Positions 27,563 to 36,216 of a stretch of DNA of 64,000 nucleotides are shown piece by piece. Every line of letters starts with the position of its first letter. Within the stretch, counting starts at the first letter, position 1. The position numbers were made by a program, and so were the translations under genes. The DNA is from CAVPUA01 sp963828015 (GTDB taxonomy: Bacteria > Actinomycetota > Actinomycetes > Mycobacteriales > Jatrophihabitantaceae). Location: contig CAWHCD010000004.1 of assembly GCA_963828015.1 (NCBI GenBank), positions 1-64,000 of the forward strand, written 5' to 3'. Below the pieces are notes generated by a model. It was not told the origin of the DNA, ran no database searches, and saw nothing but the letters and a program-made list of their open reading frames with translations.

Positions 27563-28881
27563 GTCACGACCTGGCGCTGCGGGCAACGCAGCTGATCACG
27601 CCGGCGGGCCCGCGCGCCGCCACGGTGGTGGTCAACGGCGGGCGGATCGACTCGGTGCTCCCCCACGACGCGGATGTCGACGCCGCCCGGGTCGTCGACG
27701 TGCCGGCCGACTGCGTGTTGCTGCCCGGCCTCGTCGACACCCACGTGCACATCAATGAACCGGGCCGCACGTCCTGGGAGGGCTTCAACACGGCCACGCA
27801 GGCCGCCGCGGCCGGTGGGATCACCACGTTGCTCGACATGCCGCTGAACAGCATTCCGGCCACGGTCGACGCGCCGGCGTTGGCCACCAAGCGGGCGGCC
27901 GCGCAGGGCCAGTGTCACGTCGACGTCGGCTTCTGGGGCGGCGCGATCCCCGGCAACCTGGGCGAGCTGGCCGGGCTGAGCCAAGCCGGCGTCTTCGGCT
28001 TCAAGTGCTTCCTGCTCGACTCCGGAGTGGCCGAGTTCCCCGCATTGGCGACGAGTGACCTGGTGCCCTATCTGCGGCAACTGGCGGCCCTCGACGCGAT
28101 GATGATCTTCCATGCCGAGGACGAGTCACTGATCAGCGAGCCGGTCGACGGCGGCTACCTCGCGTTCCTCACCTCCCGCCCACCGGCGGCGGAGGAGCGG
28201 GCTATCCAATCGGTCATCGACGCCGCCCGCCAGACCGGCGCGCGGGTGCACATCGTCCACCTCTCCGACGCCGGCGCGCTGCCACTGATCGCGGCCGCGC
28301 GCGCCGACGGGGTGCGGCTGACCGTCGAGACCTGCCCGCACTACCTCACCTTCGACGCGGCCGAGATCGCTGAGGACGCGACGCAGTTCAAGTGCTGCCC
28401 GCCGATCCGCGACGCCGAGAATCGGGAGCGCCTCTGGCAAGGACTGGCCGATGGCCTGATCGACTTCGTCGTCTCCGACCATTCGCCCTGTCTGCCCTCG
28501 CTGAAGGCCGGCGGGTTCGACAACGCCTGGGGCGGCATTGCCTCGCTGCAGCTGACCCTGCCGGTCATCTGGACAGGGGCCGCCGCACGGGGCTTCGCGC
28601 TGACCGATGTGGTGCGCTGGATGGCCGCCGCGCCGGCGGCGTTTGCCGGGCTGGCCGGCAAGGGGACGATCGCGCCCGGGCTCGATGCGGACTTCACCGT
28701 GTTCGCGCCGGCCGATACCTTCCTGGTCGACGCCCGTACCTTGCGACACCGCAACCCGATCACGCCCTATGACCGCCTGACGTTGTCGGGGGTGGTCCGC
28801 GAAACCTGGCTGCGCGGCGAGATGATCTCCTTCGACAGGCCGGCCGGACGTCTGCTGCACAAGTCAGGAGCCAGAGGATGA
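27559..28881 (+). CDS. allB: Allantoinase
   Basis: A cyclic amidohydrolase that opens allantoin to allantoate. The 440 residues contain the amidohydrolase motifs GLVDTHVHINEPGRTSWEGF (metal His pair, residues 54-73), a carboxylatable Lys in FGFKCFLLDSGV, HAEDES, VHIVHLSDAGALP, VETCPHYL and VVSDHSPC with the metal Asp. It has both ATGA overlaps, with the DUF6986 gene at its start and with alc at its end, which fixes the start at 27559. The CPHYLTF and SPC motifs favour allantoinase over dihydropyrimidinase. Confidence 0.94.
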   Translation: MSHDLALRATQLITPAGPRAATVVVNGGRIDSVLPHDADVDAARVVDVPADCVLLPGLVDTHVHINEPGRTSWEGFNTATQAAAAGGITTLLDMPLNSIPATVDAPALATKRAAAQGQCHVDVGFWGGAIPGNLGELAGLSQAGVFGFKCFLLDSGVAEFPALATSDLVPYLRQLAALDAMMIFHAEDESLISEPVDGGYLAFLTSRPPAAEERAIQSVIDAARQTGARVHIVHLSDAGALPLIAAARADGVRLTVETCPHYLTFDAAEIAEDATQFKCCPPIRDAENRERLWQGLADGLIDFVVSDHSPCLPSLKAGGFDNAWGGIASLQLTLPVIWTGAAARGFALTDVVRWMAAAPAAFAGLAGKGTIAPGLDADFTVFAPADTFLVDARTLRHRNPITPYDRLTLSGVVRETWLRGEMISFDRPAGRLLHKSGARG

Positions 28882-29969
28882 CCGCACCCCCGTTCGCCGG
28901 CCAGCCCGATCTCGCCTCCCGGGCGGTCGGCGGCAGCGTCGTGGCCGCCTCGGACGACCTCTTCGCCGAGCGAGAGAACCTGATCAAGCCCGAGGCGCCG
29001 CGCCACGACGCGCATACCTTCGGGCACAAGGGGCAGGTCTACGACGGATGGGAGACCCGCCGGCACCGCGAGCCCGGCAACGACTGGGCCCTCGTGCGGT
29101 TGGGGATTCCCGGGGTCATCAGCGGGGTCGTCGTCGACACCGCCTTCTTCACCGGCAACTTCCCACCCGAGGTTTCGGTCGAGGCCACCGGCGTCGAGGG
29201 CTACCCGTCGGTGGAGGAGCTATTGGCCGCCGAGTGGGAGACGATCCTGCCCCGGTCGGCGGTGAAGGGCGACGCGCTCAACCCCTTCGAGGTGAGTTCA
29301 GGTCGGCGTTTCACCCATGTCCGGTTGACGATCTACCCCGACGGCGGCGTCGCCCGGTTGCGGGTGCACGGCTCGCCGGTGCCCGATCCGCGCCAGCTGG
29401 CCGCGGCCGAACTCGACCTGGGCGCCCTCGTCAACGGGGCCTCGATCAGCGGCTGCAGCAACATGTTCTATTCCTCGCCCACCAACCTGATCGCCCCGGG
29501 CGAGGCCCGCACGATGGGCGGGGGTTGGGAGACCGCGCGGCGCCGCGACGGGGGCAACGACTGGGTCGAGATCGAGTTGGCCGGGCCGGGCGTGCTGCGG
29601 CAGGCCGAGATAGATACCAGCTATTTTCTCGGCAATTCTCCGGGCTGGGCCTCCCTGACCGGCCGTACGCCGGACGGCTCGTCGATCGAGTTGCTCCCCC
29701 GCACCCGGCTGCAGCCCGACACCGTCCACCGGTTGCGCCTGGATGCGCATCCAGCGGTGAGCCGGGTGCGCATCGACGTCTTCCCCGACGGCGGGCTGGC
29801 CCGGTTGCGGCTGCACGGAACGCTGACCACCGCGGCGCGCGCCGTGCTCGCCGTGGACTGGTTCAACCGGTTGCCCGCATCCCAAGCGAGCGTCATCTCC
29901 GAGGTCGAGCGCCCGATCTCGAGCGTCGAGTCGCTGCCGGCCGCCCTGCGAGCCGAGCTGGGTTGCTGA
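28878..29969 (+). CDS. alc: Allantoicase
   Basis: Allantoate amidinohydrolase that splits allantoate to ureidoglycolate and urea. The 363 residues are two copies of the allantoicase repeat: KGQVYDGWETRRHREPGNDWALVRLG with FFTGNFPP in the first, and ARTMGGGWETARRRDGGNDWVEIELA with YFLGNSPG in the second. Each repeat ends in YPDGGVARLRVHG or FPDGGLARLRLHG. It starts within an ATGA overlap with allB and its stop touches the uraD start. It implies the ureidoglycolate route with urea release rather than the ammonia-releasing AllC route. Confidence 0.94.
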   Translation: MTAPPFAGQPDLASRAVGGSVVAASDDLFAERENLIKPEAPRHDAHTFGHKGQVYDGWETRRHREPGNDWALVRLGIPGVISGVVVDTAFFTGNFPPEVSVEATGVEGYPSVEELLAAEWETILPRSAVKGDALNPFEVSSGRRFTHVRLTIYPDGGVARLRVHGSPVPDPRQLAAAELDLGALVNGASISGCSNMFYSSPTNLIAPGEARTMGGGWETARRRDGGNDWVEIELAGPGVLRQAEIDTSYFLGNSPGWASLTGRTPDGSSIELLPRTRLQPDTVHRLRLDAHPAVSRVRIDVFPDGGLARLRLHGTLTTAARAVLAVDWFNRLPASQASVISEVERPISSVESLPAALRAELGC

Positions 29970-30457
29970 TGGCCGACTTGGCTGTCTTCAACGCGCTGCC
30001 CGCTCCTGCGGCGGTCGCCGAACTGCTGGATGTGTGTCACTCGACGCGGTGGGCCGAGTCAGTCGCCGCGGCGCGCCCGTTCACCGATCTGGCCGCACTG
30101 CAGGCCAGCGCCGACGAGACCTGGTTGGCGCTGGAGCCGGCGGACTGGCTCGAGGCGTTGGAGGGGCATCCGCGCATCGGCGAGCAGGGCGGCAGCTCCC
30201 CGTCGTTCTCCCGCGACGAGCAATCCGGGCTCGCCGGGGCCGGCGTCTCCACTCGAGCGCTGCTCGCCCAGGGCAACCTCGCCTACGAGCAGCGGTTCGG
30301 GCACGTCTTCCTGATTTCCGCGGCCGGGCGTACCCCCGAGGAGATCCTGGACAGTCTGCTGACGCGGCTGGACAACGACCCGGACACCGAACTGCGGGTC
30401 GCCGCCGATCAGCATCGCCGAATCACCCGCCTGCGCCTGGAGAAACTGTTCGGCTGA
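29969..30457 (+). CDS. uraD: OHCU decarboxylase
   Basis: Decarboxylates 2-oxo-4-hydroxy-4-carboxy-5-ureidoimidazoline to S-allantoin. The all-helical 162-residue protein carries LLDVCHSTRWAESVAAARPF with the catalytic His region, EALEGHPRIGE (second His, GHPRIG) and YEQRFGHVFLISAAGRTPEEIL. It is last in the urate operon, starting at the last base of the alc stop (TGATG). A large hairpin follows. With uraH and uox it completes stereospecific urate-to-allantoin conversion. Confidence 0.94.
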   Translation: MADLAVFNALPAPAAVAELLDVCHSTRWAESVAAARPFTDLAALQASADETWLALEPADWLEALEGHPRIGEQGGSSPSFSRDEQSGLAGAGVSTRALLAQGNLAYEQRFGHVFLISAAGRTPEEILDSLLTRLDNDPDTELRVAADQHRRITRLRLEKLFG

Positions 30458-30473
30458 ACCGGCTTCTCACCGC

Positions 30474-30532
30474 GACAGATGAGCGGCGCGGGCGATGCGA
30501 TCGGCGAGTCGCGCCCGCCCGGGTCATCTGTC
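30474..30532 (+). terminator. Hairpin after the urate operon
   Basis: GACAGATGA at 30474-30482 pairs perfectly with TCATCTGTC at 30524-30532, and the enclosed G/C-rich stretch folds further (GCGCGGGCG against CGCCCGC-type). It ends transcription 17 bases after uraD and may also serve the minus-strand gene beyond it. Confidence 0.7.
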
Positions 30533-30552
30533 GGCGCGCAGCCGGGCGACCG

Positions 30553-30786
30553 TCAGGCGGTGACGTCGGTGTCGATCTCGAATCCGGTCTCATCCGTGGC
30601 GAGGTGAACCCACCGGGGATACCTGCTCGCATCGCGGGCATGAGCACGCCGTCGCGAAACTGTTCCCAGTCCTGCCTCGACTCGTGGACCGCGACGATGA
30701 ACCGACCGTCCGCCGAAGGCTGGATGCACCGCTGCGAGCGACGCCTCGACCTGCTCCTTGGTCGCGCCGGCGAACCGGTGGATCAC
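30553..30786 (-). pseudogene. Dabb/ABM-like small stress protein, remnant with deletion and frameshifts
   Basis: From GTG 30786 the sequence reads IHRFAGATKEQVEASLAAVHP, then jumps frame to PSADGRFIVAVHESRQDWEQFRDGVLMPAMRAGIPGGFTSP and jumps again to DETGFEIDTDVTA before the stop at 30553. These pieces in order match a family of about 100-residue ferredoxin-like proteins (antibiotic-biosynthesis-monooxygenase type). Compared with that family, roughly 15 residues are absent between VHP and PSADG. Unlike the other single-base breaks in the window, the deletion here argues for a true pseudogene. The family's function is unclear. Confidence 0.55.
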
Positions 30787-30912
30787 TGCGTATGCCTAGG
30801 GCCTCTCGAGCGCGCCCTGCTTCCGTGGCCCCGACAGGGCTGGGTATGATCCGTGTCACATCGCTCGATGAGGTCAACGGCGCTCATCCTGACGTCCGGG
30901 GAGGACTTGCAG

Positions 30913-31716
30913 ATGTCGACTGTCACGCACGGGGAGAGCCAGACGGCTCGCGGCTTGGACGCCCCGTATCCGATCACCGAGGAGCAGATCAGGAGCGTGC
31001 AGGAGGACGGGTGGGCCCGCCTCGACGGTCTGCTCGACGAGGAAGCCGTCGCCAAGGTGCGCGAGATCTACGCGTCGACGGAGGTGAGCCCGCTCATCGT
31101 CGGCCCGGACGCCAAGGTGGTCGAGGCGAGGAACCTGCTCATCCACGAGGGTGTGTCATGGACCAACCCGGAGATGCAGCAGATCGTCACCTCACGCCGG
31201 CTCTCGACCGCCATCACCGGACTCATGCAGCAGCCCGATGCGCTGCTGGCCCACGACATCTCGATCTTCAAGGGTCCGGGCTCGGGCGGTACCGGGTTCC
31301 ACCAGGACTACTCGCACCAGCCGCTCGACCGTAAGGGCTGCCTGTCGTTCTGGATCGCGCTCGAGGACCTCACGCCTGAAATGGGTCCGCTGTGGTACCT
31401 GCGCGGTTCGCACAAGGAAGGCCCGCTCGGTCTCATCGAGCCGGGCGAGATCCGCGATCGCTACCCGCACCTGTGGCAGAGCGAGGTCGTCGGCGGCAAG
31501 GCCATGAAGGCCGGTGACGCGCAGGCGCACTGGGATCTGACCGTCCACGGCTCCGGGCCGAACGAGGGTCCGGGCTGGCGTAACGCGATCGCGGTTCGCT
31601 ACATGCGCAGCGACACCATCTACACCGGCATCTCGCACCCGCACTTCGACAAGTTCGACGTGCAGCCCGGCACGCGCTTCGCTGACAGCGGCCTGTTCCC
31701 TCGCGTCACCGCCTGA
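30913..31716 (+). CDS. Phytanoyl-CoA dioxygenase-like Fe(II)/2-oxoglutarate oxygenase
   Basis: A 267-residue PhyH-family oxygenase that hydroxylates a small substrate using Fe(II), O2 and 2-oxoglutarate. The facial triad is visible as H130 and D132 (GFHQDYSHQP) and H212 (TVHGSGPN), followed by the 2OG-binding Arg in NAIAVRYMRSD. PEMGPLWYLRGSHKEG is also typical. ATG 30913 is used; the frame is open upstream to 30853 but without a good ribosome site. It has no obvious operon partner: the remnant gene upstream is on the other strand and the nickel permease lies 139 bases downstream. The substrate is unknown. Confidence 0.88.
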   Translation: MSTVTHGESQTARGLDAPYPITEEQIRSVQEDGWARLDGLLDEEAVAKVREIYASTEVSPLIVGPDAKVVEARNLLIHEGVSWTNPEMQQIVTSRRLSTAITGLMQQPDALLAHDISIFKGPGSGGTGFHQDYSHQPLDRKGCLSFWIALEDLTPEMGPLWYLRGSHKEGPLGLIEPGEIRDRYPHLWQSEVVGGKAMKAGDAQAHWDLTVHGSGPNEGPGWRNAIAVRYMRSDTIYTGISHPHFDKFDVQPGTRFADSGLFPRVTA

Positions 31717-31813
31717 AGCCTGCCGACCCAACCGACGACGGCAGCAGCGCCGTCGCCGGTTAGCGCAGCCACGCGCACGGCTCGCCGGACCCGGTTTGTC
31801 GCGCCGAACGCTA

Positions 31814-31830
31814 TTGCAATAGGGTTGCAA
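31814..31830 (+). promoter_or_regulatory. Nur-type nickel-responsive operator
   Basis: TTGCAA-TAGGG-TTGCAA is an exact match to the TTGCAA-N5-TTGCAA Nur box described in Streptomyces. It ends 25 bases before the start of the nickel/cobalt permease, where a nickel-loaded Fur-family repressor would shut the gene off. The box predicts that the permease imports nickel. Confidence 0.82.
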
Positions 31831-31855
31831 TAGTGCCCCGGACGAGAGAGACCTG

Positions 31856-32995
31856 ATGACTGCGCGCAACGACGAGTTGACGTTCACGCAGCGGCTGACT
31901 CGGATCCGCCGGGGCCTGAGTCGCAGGGAATGGATCACCCTCGGCGGGATGGCCGCTCTGATCATCGTTCTCCACGTCGTCGGCTGGGTGATCGTGGCCG
32001 GATTCGTCGCGCCTCACCACTACAGCCTGGGCACCAAGACGTTCGGCCTCGGCGTCGGCATCACCGCCTACACACTCGGCATGCGGCACGCGTTCGACGC
32101 CGATCACATCGCCGCGATCGACAACACCACCCGCAAGCTGATGGGCGAGGGCAAGCGGCCCATGTCGGTCGGCTTCTGGTTCTCACTCGGCCATTCCTCG
32201 ATCGTGTTCGCCCTGGCCTTTCTCTTGTCGCTGGGCGTCAAGGCGATCGTCGGCCCGGTCAAGAACGACAACTCGAGCCTGCACCACTACACCGGCCTGA
32301 TCGGCACCTCGGTCTCGGGCACGTTCCTGCTGATCATCGCCATGATCAACCTGATCATCCTGGTCGGCATCCTCAAGGTCTTCCGGGACATGCGCCGCGG
32401 TGTCTACGACGAGGACAGCCTCGAGGAACACCTGAACAACCGCGGGCTGATGAACCGGATCCTGCGGCCGATCATGAAGTCGATCAAGCGTCCGGGCCAG
32501 ATGTACGGCGTCGGGCTGTTGTTCGGCCTCGGCTTCGACACCGCGACCGAGGTCGCCCTGCTCGTGCTGGCCTCGGCCGGCGCGGCCGGCGGTCTGCCCT
32601 GGTACGCGATCCTGGCCCTGCCGATCCTGTTCGCCGCCGGCATGTGCCTGTTCGACACGATCGACGGCACGTTCATGAACTTCGCCTACGGCTGGGCGTT
32701 CTCCCAACCGGTCCGCAAGGTCTTCTACAACATCACCATCACCACGCTCTCGATCGTGGTCGCGCTGTTCATCGGCGGCCTCGAAGCGATCCAGGTGCTG
32801 TCCGGGCAACTCGACCTCACCGGCGGGCTTTGGGACGTCGCCAACAACTTCGACCTCAACCAGGCCGGGTTCATCATCGTCGGATTGTTCGTCGCCACCT
32901 GGCTGCTCGCCCTCGGCGTCTGGCACTTCGGCAACATCGAAGAGAAGTGGTCGGCCGGCATGCGGAAGAACGAGGCCGTCGACCAGTCGGCCTAG
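31856..32995 (+). CDS. NiCoT-family nickel/cobalt permease (HoxN/NixA type)
   Basis: A 379-residue, about eight-helix high-affinity importer for Ni2+ and/or Co2+. The signature HAFDADH is at residues 78-84, followed by IAAIDN, LGHSSIVF in the next helix, GFDTATE at 226-232 and FAAGMCLFDTIDG after it. It starts 25 bases after a perfect Nur-type box, so it is most likely nickel-repressed and a nickel importer. Its stop shares CTAG with the convergent glutaredoxin-like gene. Nickel could serve urease or superoxide dismutase; neither gene is in the window, although the urate operon releases urea. Confidence 0.95.
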   Translation: MTARNDELTFTQRLTRIRRGLSRREWITLGGMAALIIVLHVVGWVIVAGFVAPHHYSLGTKTFGLGVGITAYTLGMRHAFDADHIAAIDNTTRKLMGEGKRPMSVGFWFSLGHSSIVFALAFLLSLGVKAIVGPVKNDNSSLHHYTGLIGTSVSGTFLLIIAMINLIILVGILKVFRDMRRGVYDEDSLEEHLNNRGLMNRILRPIMKSIKRPGQMYGVGLLFGLGFDTATEVALLVLASAGAAGGLPWYAILALPILFAAGMCLFDTIDGTFMNFAYGWAFSQPVRKVFYNITITTLSIVVALFIGGLEAIQVLSGQLDLTGGLWDVANNFDLNQAGFIIVGLFVATWLLALGVWHFGNIEEKWSAGMRKNEAVDQSA

Positions 32996-33234
32996 CGGGC
33001 CAGATCGCGGCGCAGCCGGGCCTCGTCCACGCGCCAATATCCGTGCTGGCGGCCGTCCAACATGACCACCGGGACGTCGTCGGAGTGCTGGGCCTTCAGC
33101 TCGGGGTCGGCATCGACGTCGACCTCGGAGTACCCGAAGCCGAGTTCGGCCGCCATCGCCCGCAGCTGAAGCGAGGCCTGCTCACACAGGTGACAGCCGA
33201 CGCGGGTGATCAACGTGACGGAGTGTTCGGCCAT
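32992..33234 (-). CDS. Glutaredoxin-like (DUF836) thiol protein
   Basis: An 80-residue thioredoxin-fold protein with the active-site CHLC (TRVGCHLCEQA, about residues 13-16 of the loop), and the cis-Pro in SDDVPVVMLDG. The small size and motif match the glutaredoxin-like DUF836 group, which exchanges disulfides in the cytoplasm. ATG 33234 is used because the longer frame to 33420 overlaps the HxlR gene. The stop codon overlaps the permease stop in CTAG. It starts 10 bases after the HxlR stop on the same strand and may be co-transcribed with that gene. Confidence 0.85.
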   Translation of the reverse strand: MAEHSVTLITRVGCHLCEQASLQLRAMAAELGFGYSEVDVDADPELKAQHSDDVPVVMLDGRQHGYWRVDEARLRRDLAR

Positions 33235-33244
33235 GCGGCCCAGT

Positions 33245-33700
33245 CTAGGAAGAGGGGTATTGCGCCGTCCGCACCATCGCCACCTCATCGAGCGGGACCT
33301 CCTGGCCCGAGGAGTCGAGGAAGCCGACGTGCACGGCCTTGCGGGTGCCCCGGCGGCGCCGGACGACGGTGGGGCCACCCTCGCGGGGCAGATGCTCATC
33401 GCCCCATTGCTGCAGCGCACCCAGCACCACCGAGAGCTCCCGCCCGGAGTCGGTCAGCTCGTAGGCGTAGCGCTGCCGCTGTCCGGCCTCCTGATACGGC
33501 TCGCGGGTCAGCACGCCGAACTCGACCAACGTGCTCAGCCGCTCGGTCAGCACGTCCGGTGCCACCCCGAGGATCCGACGGAAGTCGGCGAAGCGCGTCG
33601 TACCCCAGAACGCCTCGCGCAGGATCAGGAACGACCACCGCTCACCGAGCACACCGAGACTGCGCGCGATCGAGCAGTTGGCATCCAAGTCTCTAGCCAT
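33245..33700 (-). CDS. HxlR-family transcriptional regulator
   Basis: A 151-residue winged-helix regulator with the HxlR hallmarks: the Cys near the start (DANCSIARSLGVLGERWSFLILREAFWGTTRFADFRRILG), then LTERLSTLVEFGVLTREPY and RYAYELTDSGREL. These regulators respond to redox state or reactive aldehydes through the conserved cysteine. The gene is divergent from an SDR oxidoreductase, and the 73-bp gap holds a long inverted repeat, so the SDR gene is its likely target. Confidence 0.9.
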   Translation of the reverse strand: MARDLDANCSIARSLGVLGERWSFLILREAFWGTTRFADFRRILGVAPDVLTERLSTLVEFGVLTREPYQEAGQRQRYAYELTDSGRELSVVLGALQQWGDEHLPREGGPTVVRRRRGTRKAVHVGFLDSSGQEVPLDEVAMVRTAQYPSS

Positions 33701-33720
33701 GCCTCCATCGTACTCCTAAC

Positions 33721-33760
33721 TTGCTAAATCCAACTCAGCCGGTTAACTTGGATTTACCAA
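33721..33760 (+). promoter_or_regulatory. Inverted repeat, candidate HxlR operator
   Basis: TTGCTAAATCCAA (33721-33733) and TTGGATTTACCAA (33748-33760) form 13-bp arms with one mismatch around a 14-bp spacer, midway between the HxlR and SDR starts. The AT-rich arms stand out from the local G/C content. Such a site could control both divergent genes. Confidence 0.65.
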
Positions 33761-33773
33761 CTCAGGAGGCAAC

Positions 33774-34466
33774 ATGAAGCTCGAAACAACCACCGCACTC
33801 GTCACCGGGGCCAACCGCGGCCTGGGCCGGCACTTCGCCGAACAACTCATCGCCCGTGGTGCGACCGTCTACGCCGGTGCGCGCAATCCCGCATCGGTCG
33901 ATCTGCCCGGCGCCCGCCCGATCGCCCTCGACATCACTGATGCCGCCTCCGTCGCCGCCGCGGCCGCCGCCACCGGTGACGTCCGGCTGCTCATCAACAA
34001 TGCCGGCTCCTCCACCGGGGCGAGCCTGCTGACCGGTGCCTTCGAGGACATCGAGCTCGAGATGAACACGCACTACTACGGCGCGCTGCGGCTCGCGCGC
34101 GCCTTCGCGCCGCAGCTGGCCGACGGCGGGGCCATGCTCAACGTGCTGTCGGTGCTGTCCTGGATCAGCCTGCCCAGCAGCGGCGCCTACAGCGCGGCCA
34201 AGTCGGCCGAGTGGGGGCTGACCAACGCCCTGCGCCTGCAACTGGCTGAGCAGGGCACCACGGTCAGCGCGCTGCACGTCGGTTATATGGACACCGACAT
34301 GGTCGCCCAGCTCGACGTACCCAAGAACGACCCGGCGCTGGTGGCCAAGCTGGCCCTGGACGCCGTCGAGGCGGGCGAGGTCGAGATCCTCGCCGACGAC
34401 CTGAGCCGTCACGTGCGCGCCGGTCTGGCCGGTGGCGTCACCGCCCTTTACCCGCAGTTTGCCTGA
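33774..34466 (+). CDS. SDR-family NAD(P)-dependent oxidoreductase
   Basis: A 230-residue classical short-chain dehydrogenase. TGANRGLGR is the dinucleotide-binding loop, LDITDAASV and LLINNAG follow, and the catalytic Ser-Tyr-Lys are in SVLSWISLPSSGAYSAAKSAEW (YSAAK). The substrate is unknown, probably an alcohol or ketone. It is preceded by an AGGAGG 6-7 bases before ATG 33774 and divergent from the HxlR gene, which likely senses the same compound. Confidence 0.92.
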   Translation: MKLETTTALVTGANRGLGRHFAEQLIARGATVYAGARNPASVDLPGARPIALDITDAASVAAAAAATGDVRLLINNAGSSTGASLLTGAFEDIELEMNTHYYGALRLARAFAPQLADGGAMLNVLSVLSWISLPSSGAYSAAKSAEWGLTNALRLQLAEQGTTVSALHVGYMDTDMVAQLDVPKNDPALVAKLALDAVEAGEVEILADDLSRHVRAGLAGGVTALYPQFA

Positions 34467-34512
34467 TATTTGCCGACGGTTTAGCCGCACCCCAAGCGGC
34501 TAAGGTGTGGGC

Positions 34513-35331
34513 ATGGCGCGCCGCCGCACCGCCGCACCGCTCGTCGATGCGCCGAGCGCCTTCGACCCGGATGGCGCCGCCTTCTTCGACGTCGACAACA
34601 CCATGATCGTCGGCGCGTCGATCTTCCATTTCGCCAAGGGCCTGGCCCAGCGCGACTACTTCACCTGGACCGACCTGGTTCGTTTCATGCTGCGGCAGGC
34701 CCGACTGCGGGCCAGTGGGGAGCGCGCCGGCGACCTGCACACCACGCGCGAATCGGCGCTGGCCTTCGTGGCCGGCAAGGACGTCGCCGAGATGGTGGCG
34801 ATGTGCGAACAGATCTACGACGAGGAGATCGCCGACAAGATCTGGTCAGGCACGTACGCGCTGGCCCAGAAGCATCTCGCGGCCGGGCAGCGGGTGTGGC
34901 TGGTCACCGCCACGCCCGTCGAACTGGCCACGATCATCGCCGATCGGCTCAAGCTGACCGGCGCCCTCGGGACGGTGGCCGAGGCCAAGGACGGGTGCTA
35001 CACCGGTCAGCTGATCGGGCCGGTGCTGCACGGGGAAGCCAAGGCGGCCGCGTTACGCGCCCTCGCCGAGGTGGAGGGCCTCGACCTGCAGATCTGCTCG
35101 GCCTACTCCGATTCGGTCAACGATCTGCCGCTGCTGGGCAGCGTCGGCCACCCGGTGGCCGTCAATCCCGACTCGGCCCTCAGGGCTGCGGCCCGCGCGC
35201 GCGGCTGGGAGATCCGCGACTTTCGAACCGGACGCAAGGCGGCCCGAATCGGGGTTCCGGCCGCGCTGGGCGTGGGGGCCGCAGTGGGCGGCGTCGTGGC
35301 CGTCGCCGCGATCCGCCGCCGCGCCCGCTGA
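34513..35331 (+). CDS. HAD-IB phosphatase, SerB1-like, with C-terminal hydrophobic tail
   Basis: A 272-residue HAD phosphatase: FFDVDNTMI (nucleophile Asp), LVTATPVELA (motif II Thr), a Lys in HGEAKAAALR and AYSDSVNDLPLL (motif IV acids). It resembles mycobacterial SerB1 in length and in the tail (RARGWEIRDFRTGRKAARIGVPAALGVGAAVGG), which contains a weak hydrophobic segment. The true substrate may be phosphoserine or a phospholipid-type phosphate. ATG 34513 is used; GTG 34507 is possible. It is convergent with the acyltransferase gene with 11 bases between them, and this pairing is conserved in the Rv0501-Rv0505c neighbourhood. Confidence 0.88.
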   Translation: MARRRTAAPLVDAPSAFDPDGAAFFDVDNTMIVGASIFHFAKGLAQRDYFTWTDLVRFMLRQARLRASGERAGDLHTTRESALAFVAGKDVAEMVAMCEQIYDEEIADKIWSGTYALAQKHLAAGQRVWLVTATPVELATIIADRLKLTGALGTVAEAKDGCYTGQLIGPVLHGEAKAAALRALAEVEGLDLQICSAYSDSVNDLPLLGSVGHPVAVNPDSALRAAARARGWEIRDFRTGRKAARIGVPAALGVGAAVGGVVAVAAIRRRAR

Positions 35332-35342
35332 CGGCAGAACCG

Positions 35343-36216
35343 CTAACGCCAGATCGAACCGCGCTGCATCAGCAACCTGTACAACGTGCCCTGGATCGTC
35401 TCGCGCACCCGGTCGGCCAGCTCGAAGACCAACATCGGGTCCTCCAGGCTGTCAGGTGCGTAGCCCGAGGTGGTGATCGGCTCGCCGACCTCGATGTACC
35501 ACTTGCTGGGTAACGGAACCAGGCCGAGCGGCCCGAGCCAGGGGAAGGTCGGCGTCAGCGGGAAATAGGGCAGGTTGAGGATCCGGGCAACGGTCTTGGC
35601 ATTGCCGAGCACGGGGTGGATCTCTTCGGAACCGACGATCGAGACCGGGATGATCGGCACTCCGGTCTTCAAGGCCGCGCTGACGAAGCCGCCGCGCCCG
35701 AAGCGCTGCAGCTTGTAACGGTCGCTGTAGGACTTGCCAATTCCCTTGTAGCCCTCGGGAAACACGCCGACCAGCTCACCCTGCTCGAGCAGCCGCTCGG
35801 CGTCGGGCATGCAGGCCAGGGTCGTGCCGGTCTTGCGCGCTACCGAGCCGACGACCGGTGTCGTGAACAGCAGGTCGGCACCCAGCAGCCGCAGGAAGCG
35901 ATGCTGCGGGTGCTCGTCATGCAGGCCGACGGCCAGCATGGCCGCGTCCAACGGCCACAGGCCACCGGCGTGGTTGGCGACGACCAGCGCGCCCCCGCTG
36001 TCGGGGATGTTGCTGATTCCGCTGAGCTCGGTGCGAAACCACTTCGCGTACAGCGGCCGCAGCAGCGGGCGGGCCAGCGACTCGGTCAGATCCGGATCGA
36101 AGCCGAAATCGTCCACCTCGTACTCGCCACTGAGCCGGCGCCGCAGGAAGGCCAGCGAATCGGCCAGGTTCGCGTTCCCAACGGGGCACGTCCACCGCCG
36201 GCGTTGCCTCAGCCAT
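35343..36216 (-). CDS. Lysophospholipid acyltransferase family protein, frameshift near the start
   Basis: A PlsC-fold acyltransferase that adds an acyl group to a lysolipid at the membrane. The motifs are VVANHAGGLWPLDA (NHxxxxD) and GVFPEGYKGIGK (PEG), followed by IIPVSIVG. The clean frame starts at GTG 36116 (256 residues). Upstream residues ANLADSLAFLRRRLSGEYE in the same frame, and a good ATG at 36216 (MAEATPAVDVP) in another frame, show that the real start is 36216: dropping one G from the run 36183-36186 joins them to about 290 residues. The ATG overlaps the end of the epimerase gene by eight bases. It is the homologue of the Rv0502-position gene. Confidence 0.85.
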
